DNA from: Methylotenera_A sp046598525
GTDB lineage: Bacteria; Pseudomonadota; Gammaproteobacteria; Burkholderiales; Methylophilaceae
Assembly: GCA_046598525.1 (NCBI GenBank)
Contig: JBKJIJ010000007.1
Span: forward strand, 11,965 to 75,964
DNA: 64,000 bases
Direction: 5' to 3'
Part shown: positions 8,042 through 17,683 of the stretch, one piece after another
Layout of the letters: each line of letters opens with the position of its first letter
How positions within the stretch are numbered: the stretch's first letter is position 1
Made by a program: the position numbers and the translations under genes
Notes under the pieces: generated by a model
Seen by the model: only the letters and a program-made list of their open reading frames with translations
The model's database searches: none
What the model was told of the DNA's origin: nothing

Positions 8042-9235
8042 TTAACTTAAATAGGCACTTTCTTCTGTGCTTTGTTTTCTTAATAGCTGCTGATGCTCTG
8101 TTAACGCTAGTTTTAAAAAGTCGATTCCTTCGCCTGTCGCGGCTGAAAGACTGACTTTTGAAATATTACCATATTCATCGCGAATCAATCCGGCTGACAT
8201 ATCCAGCTTATCGATCTGATTTAAAACCAATATTTGCGGCACTTTTGAAGCGCCAATTTCTTGTAAAACCGAATTCACTTGCGCAATTTGCGCATCGCGA
8301 TTGGTGCTAGCCACATCCACCACATGCAATAGTAAATCGGCTTGCGATGCTTCTTCTAATGTGGCGCCAAACGCTTCAATTAAAGTTGTAGGCAAATGCT
8401 TAATAAAACCTACCGTATCGGAAACCACCACCGAACCGCCGCCAGAATGATAGTCTTCGCCCAAATACATTTTGCGTGAAGTGGTATCTAGCGTGGCAAA
8501 TAGCTGGTCGGCCGCGTAAACGCCCGATTGCGTTAAGCGATTAAATAAAGTGGATTTTCCCGCATTGGTATAACCAACCAAGGATACGGTCATTTGGTTA
8601 GAACGCTTGCGCGCACGGCGTTGCATATTGCGCTGCGATTTTAATTTCTCTAGCTTTTCGCGCAATTGTTTAACGCGCACACGCAACATGCGGCGATCTA
8701 GCTCAAGCTGTGTTTCACCTGGTCCGCCACGCACACCAATACCGCCCTTTTGGCGCTCTAAGTGAGTCCAGCCGCGCACAAGTCTGGTAGACAAATGCTC
8801 TAACTGCGCTAGCTCAACCTGTAATTTACCTTCATGCGTTTGGGCACGCTGGGCAAAAATATCCAAAATCAAGCCGGTTCTATCTAACACTTTAGCTTGC
8901 AATAAGCGTTCTAAATTGCGCTGCTGCGATGGGCTTAAATCGTGATTAAAAGCCACCAAGCTGGTTTCGCTTGATTCCAGCATCACTTTTAATTCATCGG
9001 CTTTGCCGCTACCAATAAATAATTTCGCATCCGGCGTGCTGCGCTTGCCTTCTACGGTAGCGCGCACTTGCATGCCGGCTGAAATAACCAATTGCCTTAG
9101 CTCATGCAAACTTTCGGCATAATCTGGCTCACCAAAATCTACACTCACCAAAATAACCGCACCATTAGGTGTTGTGGTAAGCGTAGATGGGTTTGCTAGG
9201 GTGTTTTCGCCGTAACCAGAGGGTCTAATTGCCAA
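8042..9235 (-). CDS. hflX: Ribosome-associated GTPase HflX
   Basis: 397 residues. HflX splits stalled or heat-damaged ribosomes. Seen: an N-terminal HflX domain with LFIGSGKADEL, the helical linker with RVRGGPGETQLELDRR-like text (IGVRGGPGETQLELDRRMLR), and the GTPase domain with G1 GYTNAGKST, G2/G3 region DTVGFIKHLP, and G4 written NQID, where NKID is usual. The start is a TTG only 3 bases after the hfq stop, so translation is probably coupled to hfq. The first 20 residues are not conserved in my memory of the family. Confidence 0.95.
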   Translation of the reverse strand: MAIRPSGYGENTLANPSTLTTTPNGAVILVSVDFGEPDYAESLHELRQLVISAGMQVRATVEGKRSTPDAKLFIGSGKADELKVMLESSETSLVAFNHDLSPSQQRNLERLLQAKVLDRTGLILDIFAQRAQTHEGKLQVELAQLEHLSTRLVRGWTHLERQKGGIGVRGGPGETQLELDRRMLRVRVKQLREKLEKLKSQRNMQRRARKRSNQMTVSLVGYTNAGKSTLFNRLTQSGVYAADQLFATLDTTSRKMYLGEDYHSGGGSVVVSDTVGFIKHLPTTLIEAFGATLEEASQADLLLHVVDVASTNRDAQIAQVNSVLQEIGASKVPQILVLNQIDKLDMSAGLIRDEYGNISKVSLSAATGEGIDFLKLALTEHQQLLRKQSTEESAYLS

Positions 9236-9238
9236 GTT

Positions 9239-9478
9239 TTATTCTTCTGTCTGTTCTGGTAATGTCATGCTAACAGCGCGTGCAGGCACAATAGTCGAAA
9301 TAGCGTGCTTGTAAACCATTTGTGTCACTGTATTTTTAAGCAAGATAACGTATTGATCAAACGAATCTACCTGACCTTGCAATTTAATACCGTTGACCAA
9401 GTAAATGGACACTTGAACATGCTCTTTTCTCAGTGCATTTAAAAATGGATCCTGCAGCATTTGTCCTTTGTTATTCAT
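9239..9478 (-). CDS. hfq: RNA chaperone Hfq
   Basis: 79 residues. Sm1 runs from about residue 10 (LQDPFLNALRKEHVQVSIYL, NGIKLQGQVDSFDQYVILL) and Sm2 has the YKHAIST motif. These form the ring that binds small RNAs and A-rich mRNA. The tail is short (about 10 residues, acidic), as in other betaproteobacteria. An AAGGAG ribosome site precedes the ATG. The hfq-hflX order is conserved widely. The AT-rich 185-base gap to gltX on its upstream side is the likely promoter region, though I could not fix a -10/-35 pair. Confidence 0.98.
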   Translation of the reverse strand: MNNKGQMLQDPFLNALRKEHVQVSIYLVNGIKLQGQVDSFDQYVILLKNTVTQMVYKHAISTIVPARAVSMTLPEQTEE

Positions 9479-9663
9479 GTTTTTGCTCCTTGTAGTTTTA
9501 TAAAATTGGAGTAGCTTAAAAGTTTAAGCTATTACTGCCACTTCTATGATTATGATTGCGCCTTTTTGTTCGCATTTCAATAGAAGTTTTCGATATTTTT
9601 TTAAAAAATTGTTTATTAATCATTATTTAAACAAATTAATTCACAACTTCAGTTTTATATCAC

Positions 9664-11058
9664 TTAAATTAAATGCTTGTGTATTCTTGCCAGCGTTTCT
9701 TGTTGCCCCAATAAAGCCATTACTTGGTCAATACTAGGCGATTGCGCAATGCCAGTAAGCATCACGCGTAACGGCATAGCTACTTTTGGAAACTTAATAT
9801 GATTTTCGGCCACCACCGCATTGATTTCAGCGTGAATCGCTTCTGCCGTCCAATCAATAAGGGCTAATTTTTCACTTAACGCTTTAATCACGGGCAGAAT
9901 TTCTGGCGTTAAATGTTTTTCAGCATCGGCAACGTTGGCTTGTGGTTGCGCATAAAAATACGCCACCTCACTGGCCAGCTGGTTTAAATTATTGGTACGT
10001 TCGCGGTATAAACCCAGCACATCTTGCAATTTTGGTTGTAACGTTACGTCAACATTTGAATGCGCAAGTCGCGTGGCAATATCGCCAGCAAGCTCATCAA
10101 TATTGGCTTCTTTAATATAATGTGCGTTTAGCCAGTTTAATTTTTCGGTATTAAATTGCGCGGCAGATGGCGTGATATGGTCTAAATCGAACCATTCGCA
10201 AAATTGCTGCATATTAAATATTTCCGCGTCACCATGACTCCAGCCAAGGCGTGATAGATAATTTAAAACCGCCTCTTTTAAATAGCCATCTTCATGGTAT
10301 TGCATCACACTCACGGCGCCATGGCGTTTAGATAACTTTTGACCATCATCACCTAAGATCATTGATAGGTGCGCATATTGCGGAATGGTAGCGCCTAAAG
10401 CGTTGAGCATATTGATTTGGCGCGGCGTATTATTCACATGGTCATCACCGCGAATCACTTGCGTGATGCCCATTTCATAGTCATCTACCACCACGCAAAA
10501 GTTGTAAGTGGGCGTGCCATCGGCGCGGGCGATAATCAAATCATCCAATTCGGCATTGGCGATTTCAATGCGGCCTTTTACTAAGTCATCCCAAGCTACA
10601 ACGCCTGTTTGCGGATTTTTAAAACGCACGGTTGGCGCGATATCGGCTGGAATAGTAGGCAATACTTTGCCTGATTCTGGCCGCCATTTTCCATCGTAAC
10701 GCGGCTTTAAGCCTTGCTGCATTTGGCTTTCACGCAAGGTTTCTAATTCTTCTTTACTGCTGTAGCAATAATAAGCCGTGCCAGCATCTAACATGGTTTG
10801 CAGCACTTTTTTATAAGTATCCATGCGCTGCATTTGGTAAAACGGGCCTTCATCGTAATCTAGGTCCAGCCAATGCATGCCATCCAAAATCGCTTGCACC
10901 GCTTCTGGCGTGCTGCGTTCTACATCGGTATCTTCAATACGCAGAATAAATTGGCCGGCATTTTTTTTGGCATAAGCCCAAGAAAATAGCGCGGTGCGCG
11001 CGCCGCCAATATGTAGAAATCCGGTTGGGCTGGGTGCAAATCGTGTACGAACGGTCAT
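9664..11058 (-). CDS. gltX: Glutamyl-tRNA synthetase
   Basis: 464 residues, class I synthetase. The HIGH signature appears in RFAPSPTGFLHIGGARTALF near the N-terminus. The KMSKS loop is KLSKRHG (about residue 242). The helical anticodon-binding domain occupies the C-terminal 150 residues. It charges tRNA(Glu). It stands alone on the minus strand, upstream of hfq and divergent from the 555-residue gene at 11236. Confidence 0.97.
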   Translation of the reverse strand: MTVRTRFAPSPTGFLHIGGARTALFSWAYAKKNAGQFILRIEDTDVERSTPEAVQAILDGMHWLDLDYDEGPFYQMQRMDTYKKVLQTMLDAGTAYYCYSSKEELETLRESQMQQGLKPRYDGKWRPESGKVLPTIPADIAPTVRFKNPQTGVVAWDDLVKGRIEIANAELDDLIIARADGTPTYNFCVVVDDYEMGITQVIRGDDHVNNTPRQINMLNALGATIPQYAHLSMILGDDGQKLSKRHGAVSVMQYHEDGYLKEAVLNYLSRLGWSHGDAEIFNMQQFCEWFDLDHITPSAAQFNTEKLNWLNAHYIKEANIDELAGDIATRLAHSNVDVTLQPKLQDVLGLYRERTNNLNQLASEVAYFYAQPQANVADAEKHLTPEILPVIKALSEKLALIDWTAEAIHAEINAVVAENHIKFPKVAMPLRVMLTGIAQSPSIDQVMALLGQQETLARIHKHLI

Positions 11059-11235
11059 GAATAAATGGAGTTAATTTAAAAACGCTATTCTAGCATGTCT
11101 GATAAATGTTGATTTTGCTAAACTTTGTGCACAAACAATCAAATAAATCTTGATTATTCAATGATTTATTATTATATTTTAAGTAAGTAAGTTAAATAAT
11201 TGTCGCAACAATAAAAAATTATCCGCTCAAATTAA

Positions 11236-12903
11236 ATGAAAAATATTATTCAACAAATTTTCGGTAGCACTTTAGCCAAAAAATCACATAGCCAATTTGC
11301 ATGGGTGGATGATATTGCCGACATGGATGATTTGGTTGCGTTAAAGTTTTGCCACCAGCATTTGGCGATTATTGTTGGCCATATGCAAACAGATGAAGAC
11401 TTTGATTTTAAAGCCGCATTAAATCTGTTAATTCATTTAGAAGACCTTAATTTTGAGCGTTTAGAAAAATTATCCGCGCAATTTGTGCATGTTGAAAACC
11501 TAAAGCCTGAGCTTGAAATCAATATTTCGGAAACTTGCTACAACTATTGTCGGCAATCGTATATCGCGCATTTAAAGGTGATTGAAAAAGTCAGCAATCC
11601 AAGCAAATTTAAACTTGATGGCAATATGCCCATTATTGTGATTGCCAGAGCCGTTTATACGGCAACGCATATGATGAAATGGCGCATGTACACACAGGCC
11701 AATCCGCCCACTAAAATGTGGTTGCAATTGTTTATGTTGTACCGCATTGCCAGCCAGCAACTGCTGTTAACGCTACCCATTGCGCTATTTAAGCAAACGC
11801 CGTTAACCACGTTATCGGCCTATTTTATTCAATTGTTTATGCTGGGCAATTTGGTGCAAGAAAACTTGCATAAGCAACAAGTCGATGTGGCTTGTCGCGT
11901 ATTAAAAAATTGGCTGACGCGGGCGCATATCAGCAAGCATTACACGCCAGAACAATATTTATTTTTTGTGGATTTAGAACAAGATTTGCCTGCCAAGCGC
12001 ATGCGCAATTTTGAGCCAAACGAGCAGTGCCGTTATTGGGAGCTGGATGAATTAGAAAAGCAGATTAGAGTGGGCATTACAGTGACAGATAGAGGCGAAA
12101 TGCCTGAAAGCTTATTGGGCGCTAAAATTGATAACGTTAATAAACTTAATGACACGCTTAATATCATGTTGTCTGATTGGACTAAAACCGATTATGTTAG
12201 GCAGCGCCGCAAAGAGCCGCGCTATGCCACCTCAAAAAACGCCAAAGTAACGGCTGGCATTGCCAATATTTGCAATCAAGTGCATCAAGCCAATCAAGTG
12301 ATTAACGGTTTGCAAAAAACTAAAGATGCCAAATCGTTTGAAGAGCGTATGCAAACGCGCATACCGTTAACGCAATTAGGCAGCATATCCATCAATAGCG
12401 CTTCATTAGATACTTGGATTATCACCGACGAAAGTCCGCATGGTTTGGGTACAAGGGTGAATAAATACGCCAATATTTTGGCTAGGCCAGATAAATTAAT
12501 CGGCTTGATGATTGATGAAGACCCTAATCAATTGATTATTGGCATTATTCGTGGCGTCAAACCAACCGCAGGCAATCAACTTAAAGTGGGCATAGAAATC
12601 ATGTCGCAACACCCTGTTTGGGTGCAAATGCGCCAATTATCTAGCCAAGAAATTTTTTCTGATACGGTTGCCACTTTGTCTGATGTGCCAGATGAACTAC
12701 GCATGGATGCTGGTTTGTTTGCTGGTATTTACATGCCGATTGAAGCAGGCATATCCAGCGTTTCATCATTGCTAATACCAAAATCGCACTATCGCCCAAA
12801 TAGCAGTTACGCCGTCAGCATTGCCGATTCATACAAGCGCGCCCTATTAGGTGCGGCAATTGAATCGCGTGATGATTGGGTGAAAGTAGCGTTTCCGTTT
12901 TAA
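11236..12903 (+). CDS. Hypothetical cytoplasmic protein, possible PilZ-like C-terminal region
   Basis: 555 residues with no signal peptide. The first 320 residues are mainly helical (ALKFCHQHLAIIVGHM, LNFERLEKLSAQFVHVENL) with a hydrophobic patch around residues 170-215 that does not read as a clean membrane span. The last 120 residues look beta-rich. QRRKEPRY (about residue 330) followed later by TDESPHGLGTR (about 396) resembles the RxxxR and (D/N)xSxxG signature of c-di-GMP-binding PilZ domains, though the two parts are further apart than usual. I know no named function. It stands alone between divergent gltX and convergent nodT. A c-di-GMP effector is a weak inference. Confidence 0.6.
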   Translation: MKNIIQQIFGSTLAKKSHSQFAWVDDIADMDDLVALKFCHQHLAIIVGHMQTDEDFDFKAALNLLIHLEDLNFERLEKLSAQFVHVENLKPELEINISETCYNYCRQSYIAHLKVIEKVSNPSKFKLDGNMPIIVIARAVYTATHMMKWRMYTQANPPTKMWLQLFMLYRIASQQLLLTLPIALFKQTPLTTLSAYFIQLFMLGNLVQENLHKQQVDVACRVLKNWLTRAHISKHYTPEQYLFFVDLEQDLPAKRMRNFEPNEQCRYWELDELEKQIRVGITVTDRGEMPESLLGAKIDNVNKLNDTLNIMLSDWTKTDYVRQRRKEPRYATSKNAKVTAGIANICNQVHQANQVINGLQKTKDAKSFEERMQTRIPLTQLGSISINSASLDTWIITDESPHGLGTRVNKYANILARPDKLIGLMIDEDPNQLIIGIIRGVKPTAGNQLKVGIEIMSQHPVWVQMRQLSSQEIFSDTVATLSDVPDELRMDAGLFAGIYMPIEAGISSVSSLLIPKSHYRPNSSYAVSIADSYKRALLGAAIESRDDWVKVAFPF

Positions 12904-12983
12904 CACTTGTTGGTTTGCAGTTTTTGATTTAAAGATTTTGCTTAAATAACCAAGCGCAAAACCGCGCACTTGGCTTTCTAAAA

Positions 12984-14495
12984 TCAATTAACTTTAGTGG
13001 TTACTGCTTCCGTTTTTAAAGGCGTAACACTAGATGTAGGCGCCGTTTCTACCGCTGCATTTTCGCGCCAATCGCCGCCCAACACTTTAAACAACTCAAC
13101 GCTGGCCAAGCTGGTGGCTTGTCTTGCTTGCACATTGGCTAAAGCGGCATCGTTATGCACACGCTGCGCATCTAATACTTCTAAATAGGCTGAGTAGCCT
13201 GCTTTATAGCGATTTTCGGCCACCGCTAATGCCTTTTTAGCCGATGCTTCGCTGGCTGCCAAGCTTTGTTCGCGCTCTACATTTAAACGGCGCGTCACTA
13301 AAGCATCGTTCACTTCTCTAAACGCATTTTGAATAGTGGTTTGATATTGCGCTAAAGCTTGTTTTTGGCGCGCGCTAGCTTGGTCTACCCTAGCTTTGCG
13401 TCTGCCAGAATCAAATATCGGCAAATCCAAACCCAAACCTAATGTCCAGATGCGCGCACCCGTTTTCAAAATATCGCTTAAGGCTAAACTTTCACCGCCA
13501 TAGCTGCCTGTTAGGCTAATGCTTGGATACAAAGCCGCTTTTGCAATGCCAATTTGCGCATTTTCTGCAATTAACGCTTGCTCTGCTTGGCGGATATCCG
13601 GCCGATTTTCTAACAAGCTAGAAGGTAAGCCTGCTGGTGGAATTGGCGGCACAGGCAAGTTCCTAATATCCGCTTGATTGGCTGCCTCTAATTTTAAATC
13701 TAGCGTGCCTGTTAACACAGCCAACTGATGCAAGGTTAACGCGTGTAAACGATTCAATTCAATGAGTTGCGCGTTTAAATTGCTTACCGCTACTTCGGCT
13801 TGGCTCACTTCTAAGCTGCTGGCAATGCCGCCATCTAATCGGCGCTGCGTTAATTTAAGCGATTCTTGGCGGCTGCGTTGATTATCTTTGGTTACCGCCA
13901 TTTGCGCCTCAATACCGCGCAATTGCAGGTAATTGCTGCTAACCAAGCCAATTAATGAAAGCTCAACCGTTTGTTTTGAGTAGCGCGAAGACAAGGCATT
14001 GGCGGTTGCCGCTTCTTTAGCACGCCTCACTTTGCCCCAAAAATCCAGCTCATAATTGGTGTTAAATCCAAACGTATAATTGTTTCTAATCGGCGCAATA
14101 AATACAGGAAAAGCGCCTAATTCAGTCACTTTTGTGCGCGTTGCACCCGCTGAAAAATTCACTTCCGGAAACAGCGACGCGCCCACTTCGCGCATGCTGG
14201 CATCTGCTTCTTCAATACGCGCAACGGCTAATTGAATATCGCTATTGTTTTTTAAACTTAATTCAACCAATTCATTTAATTTGGCATCTTGATATTGTTT
14301 CCACCATGCGGTTGGCGCGGCATTATTAGCCGTTTGCGCCACCACTGGCTGGCTATATTTAGCCGGCAAGTTAAACACTTGGCGCATGTAGTCTGGCCCA
14401 ATAGATTGACAGCCAGACAACAAAGCCGCCGCCACAGCCATGGTAGCTAACTTAATCGCTGGCCTGATATTGTTGGTTTTTTTGTACTGCATCAT
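12984..14495 (-). CDS. Outer-membrane efflux lipoprotein, NodT/OprM family
   Basis: 503 residues. A lipoprotein signal ends in LLSGCQSIGPDY with the acylated Cys at about residue 29. Two TolC-type repeats follow, each with long helices and PD-RQAE-type motifs (ENRPDIRQAEQALIAENAQIG), then a Ser/Thr-rich tail. It forms the outer-membrane channel of the RND pump encoded just upstream. The start ATG overlaps the stop of the pump gene by 4 bases. It faces the 555-residue gene tail to tail across 80 bases that contain a CCAAG...CTTGG hairpin. Confidence 0.95.
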   Translation of the reverse strand: MMQYKKTNNIRPAIKLATMAVAAALLSGCQSIGPDYMRQVFNLPAKYSQPVVAQTANNAAPTAWWKQYQDAKLNELVELSLKNNSDIQLAVARIEEADASMREVGASLFPEVNFSAGATRTKVTELGAFPVFIAPIRNNYTFGFNTNYELDFWGKVRRAKEAATANALSSRYSKQTVELSLIGLVSSNYLQLRGIEAQMAVTKDNQRSRQESLKLTQRRLDGGIASSLEVSQAEVAVSNLNAQLIELNRLHALTLHQLAVLTGTLDLKLEAANQADIRNLPVPPIPPAGLPSSLLENRPDIRQAEQALIAENAQIGIAKAALYPSISLTGSYGGESLALSDILKTGARIWTLGLGLDLPIFDSGRRKARVDQASARQKQALAQYQTTIQNAFREVNDALVTRRLNVEREQSLAASEASAKKALAVAENRYKAGYSAYLEVLDAQRVHNDAALANVQARQATSLASVELFKVLGGDWRENAAVETAPTSSVTPLKTEAVTTKVN

Positions 14496-17400
14496 ACCGT
14501 TTCCTTAGAATGATCTACTTCTGGCGTTAAGGCTTTGTCATGGTGTTTTCTATCCACATGCGTGTTGCTTAACCATGTAAAGAATAGCGGGATAAATATA
14601 GTCGCTACAAAAGTGGCTAATATCATGCCGCCAAATACGCCTGTACCCATGCTACGGCGCGCTGCCGCACCTGCACCAGTGGCAATCACCAATGGCACAA
14701 TACCAAGCACAAACGCCATCGAAGTCATTACAATTGGTCTAAAGCGCATTCTGGCTGCCTCAAGCGCGGCTTGCGCCACAGGCATACCCTCTTCCATTTT
14801 TTGGCTGGCAAATTCCACAATCAGAATCGCGTTTTTCGCCGCCAAGCCGACCAAGGTAATTAAACCAATTTGGAAGTAAATATCGTTAGGCATACCGCGC
14901 ATTAATACCGCCAGCAAAGCACCTGCCAAAGCAAACGGCACCGCCATAATCACGGCAAGCGGCAACGCCCATGTTTCAAACTGCGCGGCCAGAATCAAGA
15001 ACACCATAATAATGGCAAAGCCAAAAGCAAATATCGCGGCTGAACCAGTGCGTTTTTCTTGATACGCTTGGCCTGTCCAGGCAATTTGGTAGCCATCTGG
15101 CAAGTTTTCAGCCGCAATTTTCTCAACCATGGCAATCGCATCGCCAGAGCTGACATTAGCCGCACCGCCGCCTAATACTTTGGCTGAAAGCAAGCCGTTG
15201 TAACGCTCTAGTTGCTCTGCACCCACAATATTGCTCACTTTACTTAAAGCTGAAAGTGGCACCATTTGACCAGCATTTGAGCGCACATATACTTTGCCCA
15301 AATCTTCAGCTTTCATGCGATATTCCGCTTCAGCCTGCAATTGCACTCTATAAGTACGGCCCGATTTATTAAAGTCGTTTACATAAAGCGAACCCATGGT
15401 GCTTTGCAAGGTGGCGTAAATATCGGCCACTGGCACGCCTTGCGAAATCGCTTTTGCTTCATCTACTTCTACAAATAATTGCGGCACGGTTGGGCGGAAA
15501 AACGAGTTAATACCGGTTAATTTCTGCTCTTTACGCAAGGCATCCATAAAGTTATTCACTACGGCAGAAAGACGCATAGGGTCAGAGTCACTTCGGCTTT
15601 GCACATACACCTCAAAACCGCCAGAGCTACCTAAACCGCGGATGGCAGGCGGATTAAACGCAATCGCCATACCATCTGGTTGCTGCGCGCCAATACCAAA
15701 TAATTTGCCAACAATCTCTTCCGCCGTGGTTTCACGCTCTGACCAATCTTTTAATCGCACAAACATGGTGGCCGCGCTGGTTTTATTACCGCCACCAATT
15801 AAGTCAAAACCATTCACCGCAAATTCATGCGCCGCTGCTGGATCCTTATGGATAGCGGCACGCACAGCTTCTGTGGTTTTGGTAGTACGGCTAAGCGTTG
15901 CGCCGTCTGGCATAATTACAGCCGAAATCACATAACCCTGATCTTCTGCTGGCACAAAACTGCCTGGCACCACGCGCAATAAAACAACCACAGTGGCGAT
16001 AATCGCGCCAAAAACCAGCGTACCAATCAATTTATGACGCAAAGTTAACTCAACGGTTTTGGCATAAAAGTTAGTAAACTTTAAAAATCCACGATTAAAT
16101 GGTTTAAAGAAAGCCGATTCTTCATGCACGGATTTTAATAAAATGGCGCACAAAGCAGGCGTTAAAGTTAATGCCACAATGCCTGAAATTACTACAGCAA
16201 CAGCCACCGTTACTGCAAACTGGCGGTACATTTCACCGGCAATACCACCCAAGAATGCCACTGGTACAAACACCGCGCACAGCACTAATACAATGGCCAC
16301 TACTGCGCCAGATACTTGCTCCATGGATTTAACTGCGGCTTTAATTGGCGATAATTTCTCTTCTGACATCAAACGCTCAACGTTTTCCAGCACCACAATC
16401 GCGTCATCCACCACAATGCCGATAGATAGCACCATGGCAAATAATGTCAGCGTATTAATTGAGAAGCCAAACAGCCACAAACCAGCAAATGTACCGATTA
16501 ATGAAATTGGCACCGCAATTAGCGGAATCAAAGTAGCGCGCCAGCTTTGCAAGAACACAAACACCACCAGCACCACTAAAAACATGGCCTCAGCCAAAGT
16601 GATTACCACTTCTTCAATTGAAGATTTAACGAAATCGCTGGTGTCGTAAGGCGTTTCCCAATCCACACCTTCAGGAAAGCGCAGCTTAAGCTCCGCCATT
16701 TTCTCTTTAATGGCTTGCGCGGTATCTAACGCGTTAGCGCCAGTTTGCAAGAAAACTGGGATGCCAACGCCCGGCAAACCATCTAATGAGGTGCGCACGT
16801 TATAGCTTTGTGAGCCTAACTCAATGCGCGCCACATCTTTTAAATGCAGCACGCCGCGCGGGCCATCGGCACGAATAATAATATTGCCAAACTCACTTGG
16901 GTCTACCAAACGGCCTTTTGCGGTAACGGTGTACACCAATTGCTGAGAGCTTGGTGACGGTTCTTGGCCGATTTTACCGGCAGCATATTGCGCATTTTGC
17001 GATTGAATCGCGGTGGCAATATCCGTTGTTGTTACACCCAATTGCGCCATACGGTCAGGGCGCAACCAAATACGCATTGAATAATCTTGTGCGCCAAAAA
17101 TGGTCGCATCACCCACGCCTTTAATGCGTTTAAGTTCATCCAGCACATTTAAAGTACCGTAATTGCTTAGGTAAAGTGGGTCATATTTGCGCTGTTTATC
17201 CGTTAACATAATGACCAATAAAATGTCATTTGAACGTTTTTGCACCACTAAACCAGTACGACGCACCTCATCTGGCAAGCGCGGCAAGGCAATATTTACG
17301 CGGTTACTCACGTTAAAAGTGGCCTGATTCACATCAGTACCCACTTCAAAAGTGGCGGTAATAGTCAAGGTGCCGCTAGAGTCAGCACTAGAGTTAAAAT

Positions 17401-17629
17401 ACAGCAAACCTTCAACACCGCTCAATTGCTCCTCAATTGGCGCGGCAACGGTTTTAGATAATGTATCGGCACTGGCACCAGGGTAAGTAGCTGTAATCAG
17501 CACAGTGGGTGGCGCAATTTGCGGATATTGCGCAATAGGCAGCTTTAATGCCGCTGCCAAGCCTGCCAACACAATAATGATGGACAAAACGCTGGCAAAA
17601 ATAGGCCGTGTAATAAAAAATTTGGTCAT
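14492..17629 (-). CDS. RND multidrug efflux transporter, AcrB/MexB (HAE1) family
   Basis: 1045 residues, the normal HAE1 size. The N-terminus MTKFFITRPIFASVLSI is followed by two periplasmic loops and 12 membrane segments. The proton-relay Asp pair is in SIGIVVDDAIVVLENVERL (TM4, about residue 405), and GGEFAIDxxA-type text is replaced by the usual AAQFETWALPLAVIMAVPFA. It exports hydrophobic or amphiphilic compounds using the proton gradient. Substrate cannot be read from sequence. Operon order on the minus strand is membrane fusion protein, pump, outer-membrane channel. Confidence 0.96.
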   Translation of the reverse strand: MTKFFITRPIFASVLSIIIVLAGLAAALKLPIAQYPQIAPPTVLITATYPGASADTLSKTVAAPIEEQLSGVEGLLYFNSSADSSGTLTITATFEVGTDVNQATFNVSNRVNIALPRLPDEVRRTGLVVQKRSNDILLVIMLTDKQRKYDPLYLSNYGTLNVLDELKRIKGVGDATIFGAQDYSMRIWLRPDRMAQLGVTTTDIATAIQSQNAQYAAGKIGQEPSPSSQQLVYTVTAKGRLVDPSEFGNIIIRADGPRGVLHLKDVARIELGSQSYNVRTSLDGLPGVGIPVFLQTGANALDTAQAIKEKMAELKLRFPEGVDWETPYDTSDFVKSSIEEVVITLAEAMFLVVLVVFVFLQSWRATLIPLIAVPISLIGTFAGLWLFGFSINTLTLFAMVLSIGIVVDDAIVVLENVERLMSEEKLSPIKAAVKSMEQVSGAVVAIVLVLCAVFVPVAFLGGIAGEMYRQFAVTVAVAVVISGIVALTLTPALCAILLKSVHEESAFFKPFNRGFLKFTNFYAKTVELTLRHKLIGTLVFGAIIATVVVLLRVVPGSFVPAEDQGYVISAVIMPDGATLSRTTKTTEAVRAAIHKDPAAAHEFAVNGFDLIGGGNKTSAATMFVRLKDWSERETTAEEIVGKLFGIGAQQPDGMAIAFNPPAIRGLGSSGGFEVYVQSRSDSDPMRLSAVVNNFMDALRKEQKLTGINSFFRPTVPQLFVEVDEAKAISQGVPVADIYATLQSTMGSLYVNDFNKSGRTYRVQLQAEAEYRMKAEDLGKVYVRSNAGQMVPLSALSKVSNIVGAEQLERYNGLLSAKVLGGGAANVSSGDAIAMVEKIAAENLPDGYQIAWTGQAYQEKRTGSAAIFAFGFAIIMVFLILAAQFETWALPLAVIMAVPFALAGALLAVLMRGMPNDIYFQIGLITLVGLAAKNAILIVEFASQKMEEGMPVAQAALEAARMRFRPIVMTSMAFVLGIVPLVIATGAGAAARRSMGTGVFGGMILATFVATIFIPLFFTWLSNTHVDRKHHDKALTPEVDHSKETV

Positions 17630-17683
17630 GGTTTTATCTGCTTATATTAGTTTATGGCCGGCTTTATTTAGGATTTAAAGTGT

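Noticed and set aside
16143..16649. 168-codon open frame on the plus strand
   Set aside because: It is antisense to the AcrB-type pump, rich in Thr/Ser/Ala as expected from a shadow frame, and has no family signature.
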